A stretch of DNA of 64,000 nucleotides. It comes from Lumbricus terrestris. Taxonomy: Eukaryota; Annelida; Clitellata; Crassiclitellata; Lumbricidae. Of this stretch, positions 33,950-42,999 are shown one piece after another. The stretch lies in the NCBI GenBank assembly GCA_949752735.1, contig OX457043.1, positions 42,680,587-42,744,586 of the forward strand, read 5' to 3'. The position numbers and the translations under genes are program-made. The first letter of the stretch is position 1; the number at the start of each line of letters is the position of its first letter. The notes beneath the pieces were generated by a model. That model saw nothing but the letters and a program-made list of their open reading frames with translations. It had not been told where the DNA came from and searched no databases.

Positions 33950-34800
33950 GTTAATAACTATTATCTATTTCTCCTGTATGAAATACTAAAAAACCCAGTC
34001 TATGCATGTGTGCTGTTACATTTTGTAAACAAAACATAGTAATTATTCATATACAAACTTACAGAGTTTCACAACTTCTGAAAGTAAGTTTGTTACAAGC
34101 TTTTTAAACCAATTGCATTTCCAAGCTCTGGCATATTTACACAGCCTTTTTTTTATCAACCTGGAGAAGCTTATGTATTAAAAACTTCATACGTGTACCA
34201 CAGCAAAATACCCAAGCGACTGAAAGGCTGTTCTATACATGCAAGGGCTAGGTCGTTGATTGTGAAGGGCTTGATTAATTCTGGGTTAATGTCCGCTGTT
34301 TATTCTATCTTCTTGAGCCGCATATAATTTTGTTGGTGAAAATATTATATACAATTATACATATATTTAATTTATTCAAGAAACTTGAGTTGACATACCG
34401 CAATATGTTACATGAAAAAGAAGGAAATCACAAAACGGACTAAACTATGATACAAGAAACTAGTCAATCGGAATAAAACAAAGTACGACTTGACTTATTG
34501 AGCTCCAAAGAAGCTTGGTGATTGCAATTTTGAATGTGTACCTTAAACGGAGCTAATAGTTCTATGGCAGTAGGTCCATAATGGCAAGTGACAGTGAAAT
34601 TCATAAACATTACTTATTGTTTATTATCTAAATGATTTTGTGCATTTTACTTATTACATTATTAAACACCATTAAAATCTGAGTAAACATTACTATTTTT
34701 ATTATTTATTATAACTTCAAGGTATTATAATGATGTCTTGCAATCTTAGATGTCTTGTGCCTCATTGTGTGCTTACAAGTGGAGAAATGCAGAAAATAGC

Positions 34801-35057
34801 TGTCATAGGTAGGCACAGATATATATAGAGATATGTATATATATATAATTATATTTATTTAAAATTTATCATGAACTATTATGAACTGTCAATCTTGAAC
34901 TATGACAGGACACACTGTGCTCTAATTGGACAGTATAGCATTGTAGGAGGAGTTACTTGGTATATAAAGCTGTGTATATTGATAATAAAGTAGTTGAACT
35001 TGAATCTGTGTGGAGTTAACTCGTGGCCTGTGGCCAACGTAGGCAGAGAGGCTGACA
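34801..35057 (+). repeat. 5' LTR (257 bp), Gmr1-like element
   Basis: Contains a TATA-type promoter (TATATAAAG at 34961) and an AATAAA signal (34984-34989) in the expected U3-R spacing, plus an AT-repeat near 34820-34850. Confidence 0.92.
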
Positions 35058-35059
35058 TT

Positions 35060-35077
35060 TGGTGACAGCGGTGGGAT
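35060..35077 (+). promoter_or_regulatory. Candidate primer-binding site
   Basis: TGGTGACAGCGGTGGGAT, two bases after the 5' LTR, with the TGG expected for a tRNA CCA end. The tRNA is not identified. Confidence 0.6.
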
Positions 35078-35429
35078 GCGAATGATCCCTGGCCACGCAA
35101 ACTGAACTGAAGAGACTGTTGGAGTTTTGGAGAGACAGATAACTAGCAACAAGTTGTTATTTTGTCTGAATCGTATACGTGAGACGATCTACGATTATTT
35201 TCGGTTGACAGTTGGTTAATGAGTGCAGCAAGGGCTGATCATAGATAGGTCTGAGTTGCATTCGTTGCCTTCTGTCTGACGCCGATGTTGTTTTGGAGGA
35301 AATCAGTCGAAGCAAAGCTGATCGGTTTCCAAGTCTACAGTGCAGGCAGTGTCTACATCGGACGGTGTCTGTGTGGAGCAATTTAATTCCGGTCGCGAGA
35401 GGACGAGGAATAAGCCGTTCAACTGGTTG

Positions 35430-35530
35430 ACGGTGACGATCTGTGACGATCTGCGAAAGTGACGATCTGCGAAGGTGACGATCTGCGAAGGTGACGTGAC
35501 GATCTGCGAAGGAGACAGTGACGATCTGAA
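35430..35530 (+). repeat. Leader minisatellite of GTGACGATCTGCGAAG
   Basis: Five to six imperfect copies of a 16-bp motif in the region between primer site and coding part. The open frame that includes integrase begins inside it (MTICEGD twice). Confidence 0.85.
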
Positions 35531-36890
35531 GCAGACGGTGAAGCAACCGAAGTCAACTCAACCTGTTGCTGATTTGGGAGTAAGTCAAGATACTGACGAT
35601 GCAGATGAGGCAACAACAGAAGAAATGAATTTGGAAAATTTATTTAGCAACTTGGAAACAGGAAATAAAGAGGCTGAGGAGGTTAATGTTTTGACACCTG
35701 AACAGATGAGGAAGGAAGTAAGTTTGGTTGAAGAGCCAAACAATTTAGATAAAACTGAAATGACAGATTTGCACTTGGATAATTTGTTTGACTTGGAAAA
35801 ACAGGAAAGTCAGGCAGATAACTTGGCATTGCCACAACAGCCGAATAATTTATCAGCGCAACATCAATTACAGCAGAATCTAGGTTTATCCGATTCTATG
35901 GTCTTTGCAAATCAACAGCAATCTGATGAATCGTTGCGGAAGTGGTTCCTCTTGGCAAAAGCAGGAAGTTCGGAGTTCTGTTTATGTAATGGCCTGTTAT
36001 ATAAACGAGCAAAGATAACAGGACAGGTTGTTTTCCAGCTGGCTGTGCCTCAACAGAGACGGCAGAAGATTAAAGAATTGGCTCACGAATCAGTTTTCGG
36101 CGATCATTTCGCTGAAGATAAAACCCGAGAGAGGATATCTTTCGTTTGGCCTGGAATTAAAAATGAGATTAAAGAGTGGTGTACATCCTGTCATGAGTGC
36201 CAACTAAAAGCCAGAAATGTTGTGTTAGATCGAGTGCCAATTACGGCGATAGCTAGAGATCAATTAGCTTTCAGAACTTTCCAAACGGATAGGCCTATAA
36301 CTGGACCCATTTAGCCAACGTCCTCACAGGAACTTTGCTATTGTTTATGCATAGTTGAAATCTGTATTAGATGGCCTACAGTATTCTTACTGAATTGTTT
36401 AACAGCAACAGCTGTCTGTATTGCACTTTTGTTAGGGTGTAGCCCACGATTCAATACTCCAGGTCATCCACCGAGTTTAGGAATAGTTGAGAGATGTAGC
36501 CAATCTTTGAAGAAAATGATACATGATGTGAATCAGAAAAACACAAGAAAATGGCACATTTTAATACCATTCATTGTCTGGGATTTATGTGAAATGCCTA
36601 TTGAAATTGAAGTTCAAAGTAAACCTTTGCAGATTGATCATAAGCTTGTAACTGTTGCACAACAAACACAATTGCTGAATGTTTTAAATAAACACATTGA
36701 ATGTTTTTCTGACAAATCTGATGTTTGTACTGTCGTAGAACATGAAGTTAATCTGCGTCCTGATTGTGTACCAAAAGAGTGTTCTGCATGTCGCACTCCA
36801 CTATATCAGCCAGAAGTCGAGAGAGAGATTTCTGAAGTCATCAATATGGACATCATGAATCAATCAAAAATGTTCGATGACATGGGATGA
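35475..36890 (+). pseudogene. Integrase and N-terminal RT region, interrupted
   Basis: An acidic non-conserved N-terminal part, then a retroviral-type integrase zinc domain with spacing HX6H-X24-CX2C (HESVFGDH ... CTSC). A TAG stop at 36312 interrupts the frame. The same frame continues with VEICIRWP and then FNTPGHPPSLGIVER, the segment carrying the last catalytic Glu. The portion with the second catalytic Asp is missing. The following part resembles the region just before the RT palm (NKHIECFSDKSDVC, VNLRPDC). It ends at 36890 before any YxDD motif. Confidence 0.85.
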
Positions 36891-37000
36891 CCTACGAGCA
36901 TCTCAAGCTTATTGCGTTGTTTTTAATGCCGATAACTAATATAATAAGAAAACATAATCTGACATGGCTAGACTGTTAACGAAAACTCAATTGAAGCGTT

Positions 37001-37405
37001 GTGTGTGTAACGATGTTGGTTCTTAAAATATTTCGTTTGGGTGAACCAGTGAATCTGTATTGTGACAGTAGTCATGCAACAGTAATGACCCAATTAGATC
37101 ATGAAGGAAAAGAAAGGCCAGTTTCTTTTATTAGCCAAAAATTGACGGCCACTCAACAAAACTGGGCCACAATAGAGAAAGAAGCATATGCCACTGTTTG
37201 GGCTCTATCTAAAGTGAAGGATATTATTTTGGGCTCACACATTGTCATTTTTACCGATTACAATCCTTTGACTTATTTAAGCACGACTATGTCAAAATCA
37301 GCCAAACTGGTTCACTCTAGTTTAGCGTTGCAAAATTTTGATGTGGAGATTAGATACAAGAAAGGAAAATTGAATATCGTTGCTGATTGTATGTCTAGAC
37401 TTTAG
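37001..37405 (+). pseudogene. RNase H domain of the Gmr1-like element
   Basis: A different frame from integrase. It has the gypsy RNase H pattern: YCDSSHATV (catalytic Asp), RPVSFISQKLTATQQNW, EKEAYATVWAL, FTDYNPLTYL, and ends VADCMSRL at the TAG. It closes about 130 bp before the polypurine tract, which makes RNase H the last pol domain. Confidence 0.88.
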
Positions 37406-37534
37406 AGGAGTAATGTAATGTACATATGGATCCAGGGAAAACATATGTAGTAGATAATTAGTGTTTATTTTAATTATTATTGTGTTGATTTGTTATATAT
37501 TATATTTAAGTTTACAAATTGTTATGATTTGAAA

Positions 37535-37552
37535 ACTTAAAAAAAGGGGGAT
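37535..37552 (+). promoter_or_regulatory. Polypurine tract
   Basis: AAAAAAAGGGGGATTAGAGG just upstream of the 3' LTR. Confidence 0.75.
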
Positions 37553-37561
37553 TAGAGGTAA

Positions 37562-37818
37562 TGTCATAGGTAGGCACAGATATATATAGAGATATGTATA
37601 TATATATAATTATATTTATTTAAAATTTATCATGAACTATTATGAACTGTCAATCTTGAACTATGACAGGACACACTGTGCTCTAATTGGACAGTATAGC
37701 ATTGTAGGAGGAGTTACTTGGTATATAAAGCTGTGTATATTGATAATAAAGTAGTTGAACTTGAATCTGTGTGGAGTTAACTCGTGGCCTGTGGCCAACG
37801 TAGGCAGAGAGGCTGACA
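37562..37818 (+). repeat. 3' LTR (257 bp), Gmr1-like element
   Basis: Copy of the 5' LTR 2,761 bp downstream with no differences seen by eye. It is followed by the target duplication ATAGC. Confidence 0.92.
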
Positions 37819-38339
37819 ATAGCCTACTTACTTACTTAACAAGCAGTAGGTCTACATTCAATTGAATGTCTTGCTGTATTTGACGGTGCAGTAAATGCAT
37901 CTAAATTGTCGATATATTTCGGCCAAACAAACCAGTCGACTGCAGGCCTACTTACTTACTTAGACTTAGTTCCGATCGGAGCATTGGTCAACAAGTCTTC
38001 GCCACTCCACACGGTCGCCAGCTACCTCTGCCTCGTCCCAAACCAGCCCCATTCTCTCCAGGTCTCCCTTGAATGCACGTGTTTCTTGGTCTGCCTCTTT
38101 ACTTCTGCGACTTATATAATATTCAGTCCAGCCCTACTCAAAGATTTTAATTTCTGTATCCGCCCTTGGTCTACATGACATTGTTAAAATCTTTGGCCCT
38201 ACTCAAAGACCTTATAGTCTGAAACTTAAATATCTTTGCTCGTACTCTGGGCCCAGGCATAGAGATGTATTATATAATAAATATAATCATACATCTCAAT
38301 GGTCCAAGCGTGTTGTTATGATCTATGGCGTCCCTGCGC
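37819..38339. other. Intergenic repeats, no gene
   Basis: Two CTTACTTACTTA stretches (37826 and 37950), a segment around 37965-38060 that may be an old LINE piece, and a 36-bp block at 38149-38184 repeated exactly at 40798-40833. Confidence 0.5.
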
Positions 38340-38670
38340 TTAGCGTCAATTGGTAGCTGCATTGTTCGGAAAGCACAGGTTACGGCTTACGAGTATGAAG
38401 TTTTTGTGTAAACTGTTGAGCTTATTGTTAAAATCACCGGATATAGTCACATTTTGAAATATTACTAGGAGGCATGTTTTTCAGGTTTCCGTAGATGAGC
38501 GATAATAGAGGCAAATGCTTCTAACGCAGTGTCAATAATTGTACGCATCGTTCGGAAACCACCTATAGGCATGGCATTTTTGCGTAGATAATCTATTTTA
38601 TGTTTCAACTCACCGGACATCGCCACACTTCTAAATTTAACTAGGAAGAGGTATTTTGTAGGTTTTACGA
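38340..38670. repeat. Degenerate tandem duplication, about 180-bp unit
   Basis: Two diverged copies share GTTCGGAAA near 38367 and 38551, TCACCGGA near 38436 and 38611, and a following ACTAGGA block. It is an old duplication with no coding content. The rest up to 39113 shows nothing recognisable. Confidence 0.6.
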
Positions 38671-39121
38671 GTCGACGCCTTGCAAGGCTGCCAAACAGTT
38701 AAGTTGGACTCCTGAAATAACTTGTGACCATCCTTTCATGCTAAGATTTGTGATTCATACTTTGGCGTGTCAGTTAGAGATTAAACGAAGATTGTAATTA
38801 TTATTTATTTTCAAAATTTTTAATGCCCGAGGTAGGCATGCATGATCCATCAGAGACTTGAATTTTACTAGCTGCACGGAAAAGTGGAAAATAAGCAGAT
38901 GATGTCCAAGCTACTTGTTGATTCACGTAGAGTGTAACAGATGGTTTATGTTTTGGAGACAAATGCTTCTTGGTTGGGGAGACAGTACTGTTCTAAGAAT
39001 GGTACTGTTCTTGTTAGTTGTGATGTGCGAAAAGTTCTTTGTGAGATGGTGTGGTTCGATTATTCGATAGGATGTTTAACGTTTGAAAGTGGGATGTTGC
39101 CATACATGCACATATGAACAG

Positions 39122-39474
39122 CATGGGCGGAGACCTAGGGGGGGACGGTCCCCCCCAATAAAAGTGTTGGGGGGACGGCCCATGCATTTGTCCCCCCCAA
39201 TGTTTGAGCGTCAAGACTTTTTTGGCTGCGAAAATTAGAAAATTTCGTCGAGATTTGGCCGGATGACTAAAAAAAAAGGGTCATCAACTTTTTTGGCGGC
39301 GAAATAGAAAATTTCGTCGAGATTTGGCCGGATGACTAAAAAAAAAAAGGTCATCAACTTTTTTTGGCGGCGAAAATACAATTTTTTTTAGAGATTTCGT
39401 CGGTCGTCAGAAATTTTCGGAAAATCTCGCGTCTTTCCGTCCCCCCCAATTCTCGCCCCAGGTCTCCGCCTATG
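39122..39474. mobile_element. hAT-like MITE (353 bp), CATGGGCGGAGACC family
   Basis: Ends CATGGGCGGAGACCTAGG and, inverted, CATAGGCGGAGACCTGG, with a perfect 8-bp duplication ATGAACAG (39114-39121 and 39475-39482). The interior has two tandem copies of a roughly 73-bp unit with the hairpin GATGAC-A-run-GTCATC. No coding capacity. Confidence 0.88.
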
Positions 39475-39509
39475 ATGAACAGTGTCAGTGATTTATTAAT
39501 TAATTTTTT

Positions 39510-39610
39510 TTTTTTTTTTATATAGCGCACCTTCAAGATTTCTAATCAGAAGTGCTTCCAGTTCAACAACAAATGCAACTCAACAGCAAATGATACTCAG
39601 AAGCAGTCCC
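39510..39610. repeat. LINE/SINE 3'-tail fragment
   Basis: TTATATAGCGCACCTTCAAGA followed by a block containing ATGCAACTCAACAGCAAATG. The latter (39574-39604) is repeated exactly at 40410-40440, on the far side of the coding exon below. Confidence 0.55.
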
Positions 39611-39928
39611 AGTTCAACAACAGCTAAATAAGCCAGTTTTAAGTGAGAAAGAAAAATTTACAGCTGATTGTGTCTAACACAATCTGTATAAATAAGAGGC
39701 TTATTCATTCTGAGTTAGCTGTGCACAGTACATTTAATATGATTCAGGTTGACATGGTTCTTGTTTCACTGTAGTCTAATAAATAATGATAATGTTAATC
39801 ATTATTTGTTTAAATAGTGTTTTCATTGACATAGATGTAGTTTTTACTATCCCTAACTTTGTTTTGTTTAGGCATTTCATTTGGACAACTTGTTGAGATC
39901 TTAGTTCGGTTCTGGACCGTTAAATGAA

Positions 39929-40350
39929 ATGGATGCTTCATCACCACCTACCGGCCCTTTTTATTGGAGTCGGTGTATATTTTGCCAAAGATGGACTCGT
40001 GAAAAAATTGTTTGTCCAGGGCGGTCAAAAAGACCGGATGTGGGATGTGGCTATAAAAGCTTGTCTGAGAATTTTGAAGGTTACAGGGAGTTTGGATCGT
40101 TACCAACAGGAGTTAACTTTTATCGCTGGGATGAAGGAGACGGAATAGAAGCTACTCTTAGTAGGCACAACGCTTGCTGGCACAAACGATGTAGAAGTCT
40201 GTTGCATCCAACTGCCCTTGCTCGTTTGCGCAAACGATTTCAAATCCTAGGCGTGGATGATCCAGATTTTGTTATAGAGAGACGACAGGAGTCTGACGAG
40301 GAATGTGAGAATCTTCCTGAGATAACTGGAATTACGCTTACGCCATCAAG
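39929..40350 (+). CDS. Exon of an unidentified Cys/His-rich protein (partial)
   Basis: ATG at 39929. 140 codons plus 2 nt are open up to a strong donor ATCAAG|GTTAGT at 40350. The product has Cys pairs at residues 16 and 19, further Cys at 29 and 40, then HNACWHKRC (residues 80-88), a layout suggesting an N-terminal zinc-binding module, followed by a basic helix-like segment and an acidic patch. Similar Cys/His N-terminal modules precede large uncharacterised proteins in marine invertebrates; this is recalled pattern only, not a match. No downstream exon is recognised. The open frame continues to 40429 without the splice. It could be a stranded exon or a gene whose other exons I missed. Confidence 0.45.
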
Positions 40351-40559
40351 GTTAGTAGACACTGTCTTCGCATCTTTGTGTGTTTCTGCAGCCAAGGCAA
40401 AGACAGTAATGCAACTCAACAGCAAATGATACTCAGAAGTAATTACAAAGCTGTCTGTTCAGTTGGTAGTTAAGTTTAATTAAGATTACTGCATAACCTG
40501 TAAATGTAAAGCGCAGTGCGTCTTGCAGGCGCTTAATTAAAGAAAAGATATTATTATTA

Positions 40560-40817
40560 TTATGGTATCTTTTTCCTGGAAAATGGACGAATGACTGAAA
40601 AGAGTCATGAACTATTTTGGCGGCTAAAATGTTATCTTTTTCCTGAAAATTGGACAAATGACTAAAAAAAGGTCTTCAACTATTTTGGCGGCTAAAATGG
40701 TATCTCTTTTTCTGGAAATAGGACGAATGACTAAAAAAATCATCAGATTTTTGGCGCCCCTGTCCCAACAAGACCGAAAATTTTGGCCCCCTTTGAAAAT
40801 TTCTGTATCCGCCCTTG
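40560..40817. mobile_element. Truncated MITE with tandem hairpin interior
   Basis: Three tandem copies of a roughly 70-bp unit (TGGACGAATGACTGAAAAGAGTC-like hairpins, TTTTGGCGGCTAAAATG). It ends TTCTGTATCCGCCCTTG, matching the right end of the element at 53525-53767. The left terminal repeat is absent. Confidence 0.65.
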
Positions 40818-41653
40818 GTCTACATGACATTGTATTCCTCAGCTCATCACTTTCGGTGCTGTTAAACGGCCAAACAAAACAGCTAATTCAGCAGTCGCTG
40901 CCTGTTAGCTGCAAACTCATGAAACCCCACTGCTGATGTATATGGGCCTGATGCATTCCCAAGAAATTCAGTTTCTCAGGAATTGAATTCTGACCAGCTT
41001 GTTTATCTCCCGTTGGGGTATCTCTTCACAGTTCCAGTCAGTCTCTTTCGACGATTTGTACAGAAAGTCCTATTTGTACAATAAGTAGCGTGCAAGCTTT
41101 TGTTGAACTTGCAAGAATTGCAATTATTGAAACCACGTTTCACGTGAAGAAGTATGTGTATATGCGATTGATGATGGCAGTAAAATGACGTATTACAAGA
41201 TGTGAATCAACAAGGAGTTCATATTCTGAATTTCTGACAAAAAGAACCTGTAAGAAGATTTGCGTTAAGATACAAATTTCTACGGTCAGTTTCTACAAGT
41301 AATTCTGTTATTTGTGAAAATTGAATAAGTCTTTATCGTATTTAAAATTTTTGTAAACCCGTTGCTAGCGTCCATGCGTTTACATTAGAAATCTGTAACT
41401 TGAGCGTGTATCCCGCGCAAAGCGAGTAGGGAGATTGCACAGATGGCGGTCTAGTTACAATTTGGGTATTGTGAGTTTAGAAGAGAGGCATTCCGTTTTC
41501 AGATTATTGGTCTACTAGAAGTTGTGTTGACGAAAAGAATTCTTGCTAAATAGAATTCAGATTGATGAAAATAATTTTTAATAAAATGGAAGTGGGATTT
41601 TTGAAAACATTCTCGCTGAAATTGAAGCTTGACTGATAAGCAATACTTTTTAA

Positions 41654-42328
41654 GGTCATTGTGACTAACCGCTCGGTAGGAAGTAAACAGTATGGCGGTC
41701 ACAGATACACGCAAAATAGAGCGGCCTCAACTCCGGCGATCGATAGCCCAATGTTTCCGCTTAATAGTCAATGGTGCAATAAGACAGCAGGCAAAAATAA
41801 GTAAGTAAGTAAAAGTCCAGCTTTTCAATTGCATCAGCTGTTTTATGAATCCAACTTCTGTTTCAATAATGATTATTTTTCATCAATCCAACTCCAATTT
41901 AATCGGAAACATTTTAATCAATCCAGCTCCTATTTAATTAACAAGATCCTTATCCATCCAGCTCTAATTTAATCAAGAACATTTTCATCAATCCTGCTCC
42001 AATCTAAGCTATAATATTTTTATTAACCCAGCTTCTGTTTCTCGCCTGTTATTTTGTCAACCCAGCTTCTATTTCAAATATAAGAATACCATCATCCAGC
42101 TTCCATTACTTAAGCGTTTTTTCATCAATCCGACTTCTATTTCAGATCTAGAAATACCTTCATCACTTACTTACTTACTTCACACAACATCACTGTCTGA
42201 AGCGGGACCCAAATGTTTCGCGCGGAAACATTGGGCTATCGATCGCCGGAGTTGAGGCCGCTCTATTTTGCGTGTATCTGTGACCGCCATACTGTTTACT
42301 TCCTACCGAGCGGTTAGTCACAATGACC
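41654..42328. repeat. Perfect 107-bp inverted repeat enclosing a flipped array
   Basis: Arms 41654-41760 and 42222-42328 are exact reverse complements over all 107 bp (ends GGTCATTGTGACTAACC and, inside, CCCAATGTTTCCGC). The 461-bp centre holds the minisatellite in + orientation, while both outer flanks hold it in - orientation, as if the block between the arms had been inverted. Confidence 0.93.
41818..42167 (+). repeat. Degenerate minisatellite, 34-37 bp unit, about 10 copies
   Basis: Units begin CCAGCTTCTATTT-like and end TTTTCATCAAT-like. The same unit occurs in reverse orientation just outside the inverted repeat arms (about 41540-41650 and 42330-42430). Confidence 0.8.
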
Positions 42329-42999
42329 CTTTTTAAATGAATAGAAGTTTTGTTGATGGAAAATGATTTCTGCTGTAATAGAAACAGGATTGATTAAACG
42401 AATTCTTGCTTAAACTGAAGCTGGATTGTCAGGTTTCTGGCATAATTAACGATGCCAAAAACATGTGCCTTTATCTGTAAAAGATACACCATCTAGTGAA
42501 ACTTTTGGATAGAAAAACTTACCTCCACAGAGAGCTAAGCTACAATACAGTTTGAAATTTATGATGTGCTTGAAACTGTAAATATCGAATAAATCTTCTG
42601 GGTCGCAAGATTGGGCCATTATTCTACAATGAAAAACTTTTGATATGTATGGCTTGAAATGACTGACAGTCGATGATTTATTTATCCTTTGATTTCGTGG
42701 GGTCACTTAGGTGTCGTCAGTTAGGGTCTGCTTAGGCATCGCAATGGTCAGATTAGGGTAAGTTTTGTTATTAGAAAACATACTAGGAATCCAGGCGTTG
42801 CAAGGTAATTTGTTCATGTGTTGTGTTGCAAAATCACAACATGCTTAATTATATGGGATGCCTTCGCATAATTGATGTTGTGGAATCAATCACCCTGCTA
42901 AACTTCTTTGTCTCAGTTACGCTTTGTCTTAGACCATGCTGAAAACCATTTCTGATTGGAGTAAGAATGCTGGTGTTGCTGCTTTTCAGCTATTACGGA

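Larger units (their letters stand above)
32564..34800. other. 3' flank of gene 2 and intergenic AT-rich DNA
   Basis: No gene recognised beyond the presumed 3' UTR. Contains the hairpin at 33889-33949. Confidence 0.5.
34801..37818 (+). mobile_element. Gmr1-like Ty3/gypsy LTR retrotransposon, defective (3,018 bp)
   Basis: Two 257-bp LTRs (34801-35057 and 37562-37818, TG...CA) that I read as identical, with a perfect 5-bp target duplication ATAGC on both sides. Interior order: leader minisatellite, integrase zinc domain and core, N-terminal RT region, RNase H, polypurine tract. Integrase before RT/RNase H is the reversed order of Gmr1-like elements, whereas ordinary Ty3/gypsy elements end in integrase. 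There is a stop codon inside integrase; the RT catalytic core is deleted and no gag or protease is recognised. Identical LTRs on a dead coding region imply recent movement using proteins from another copy. Confidence 0.92.
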
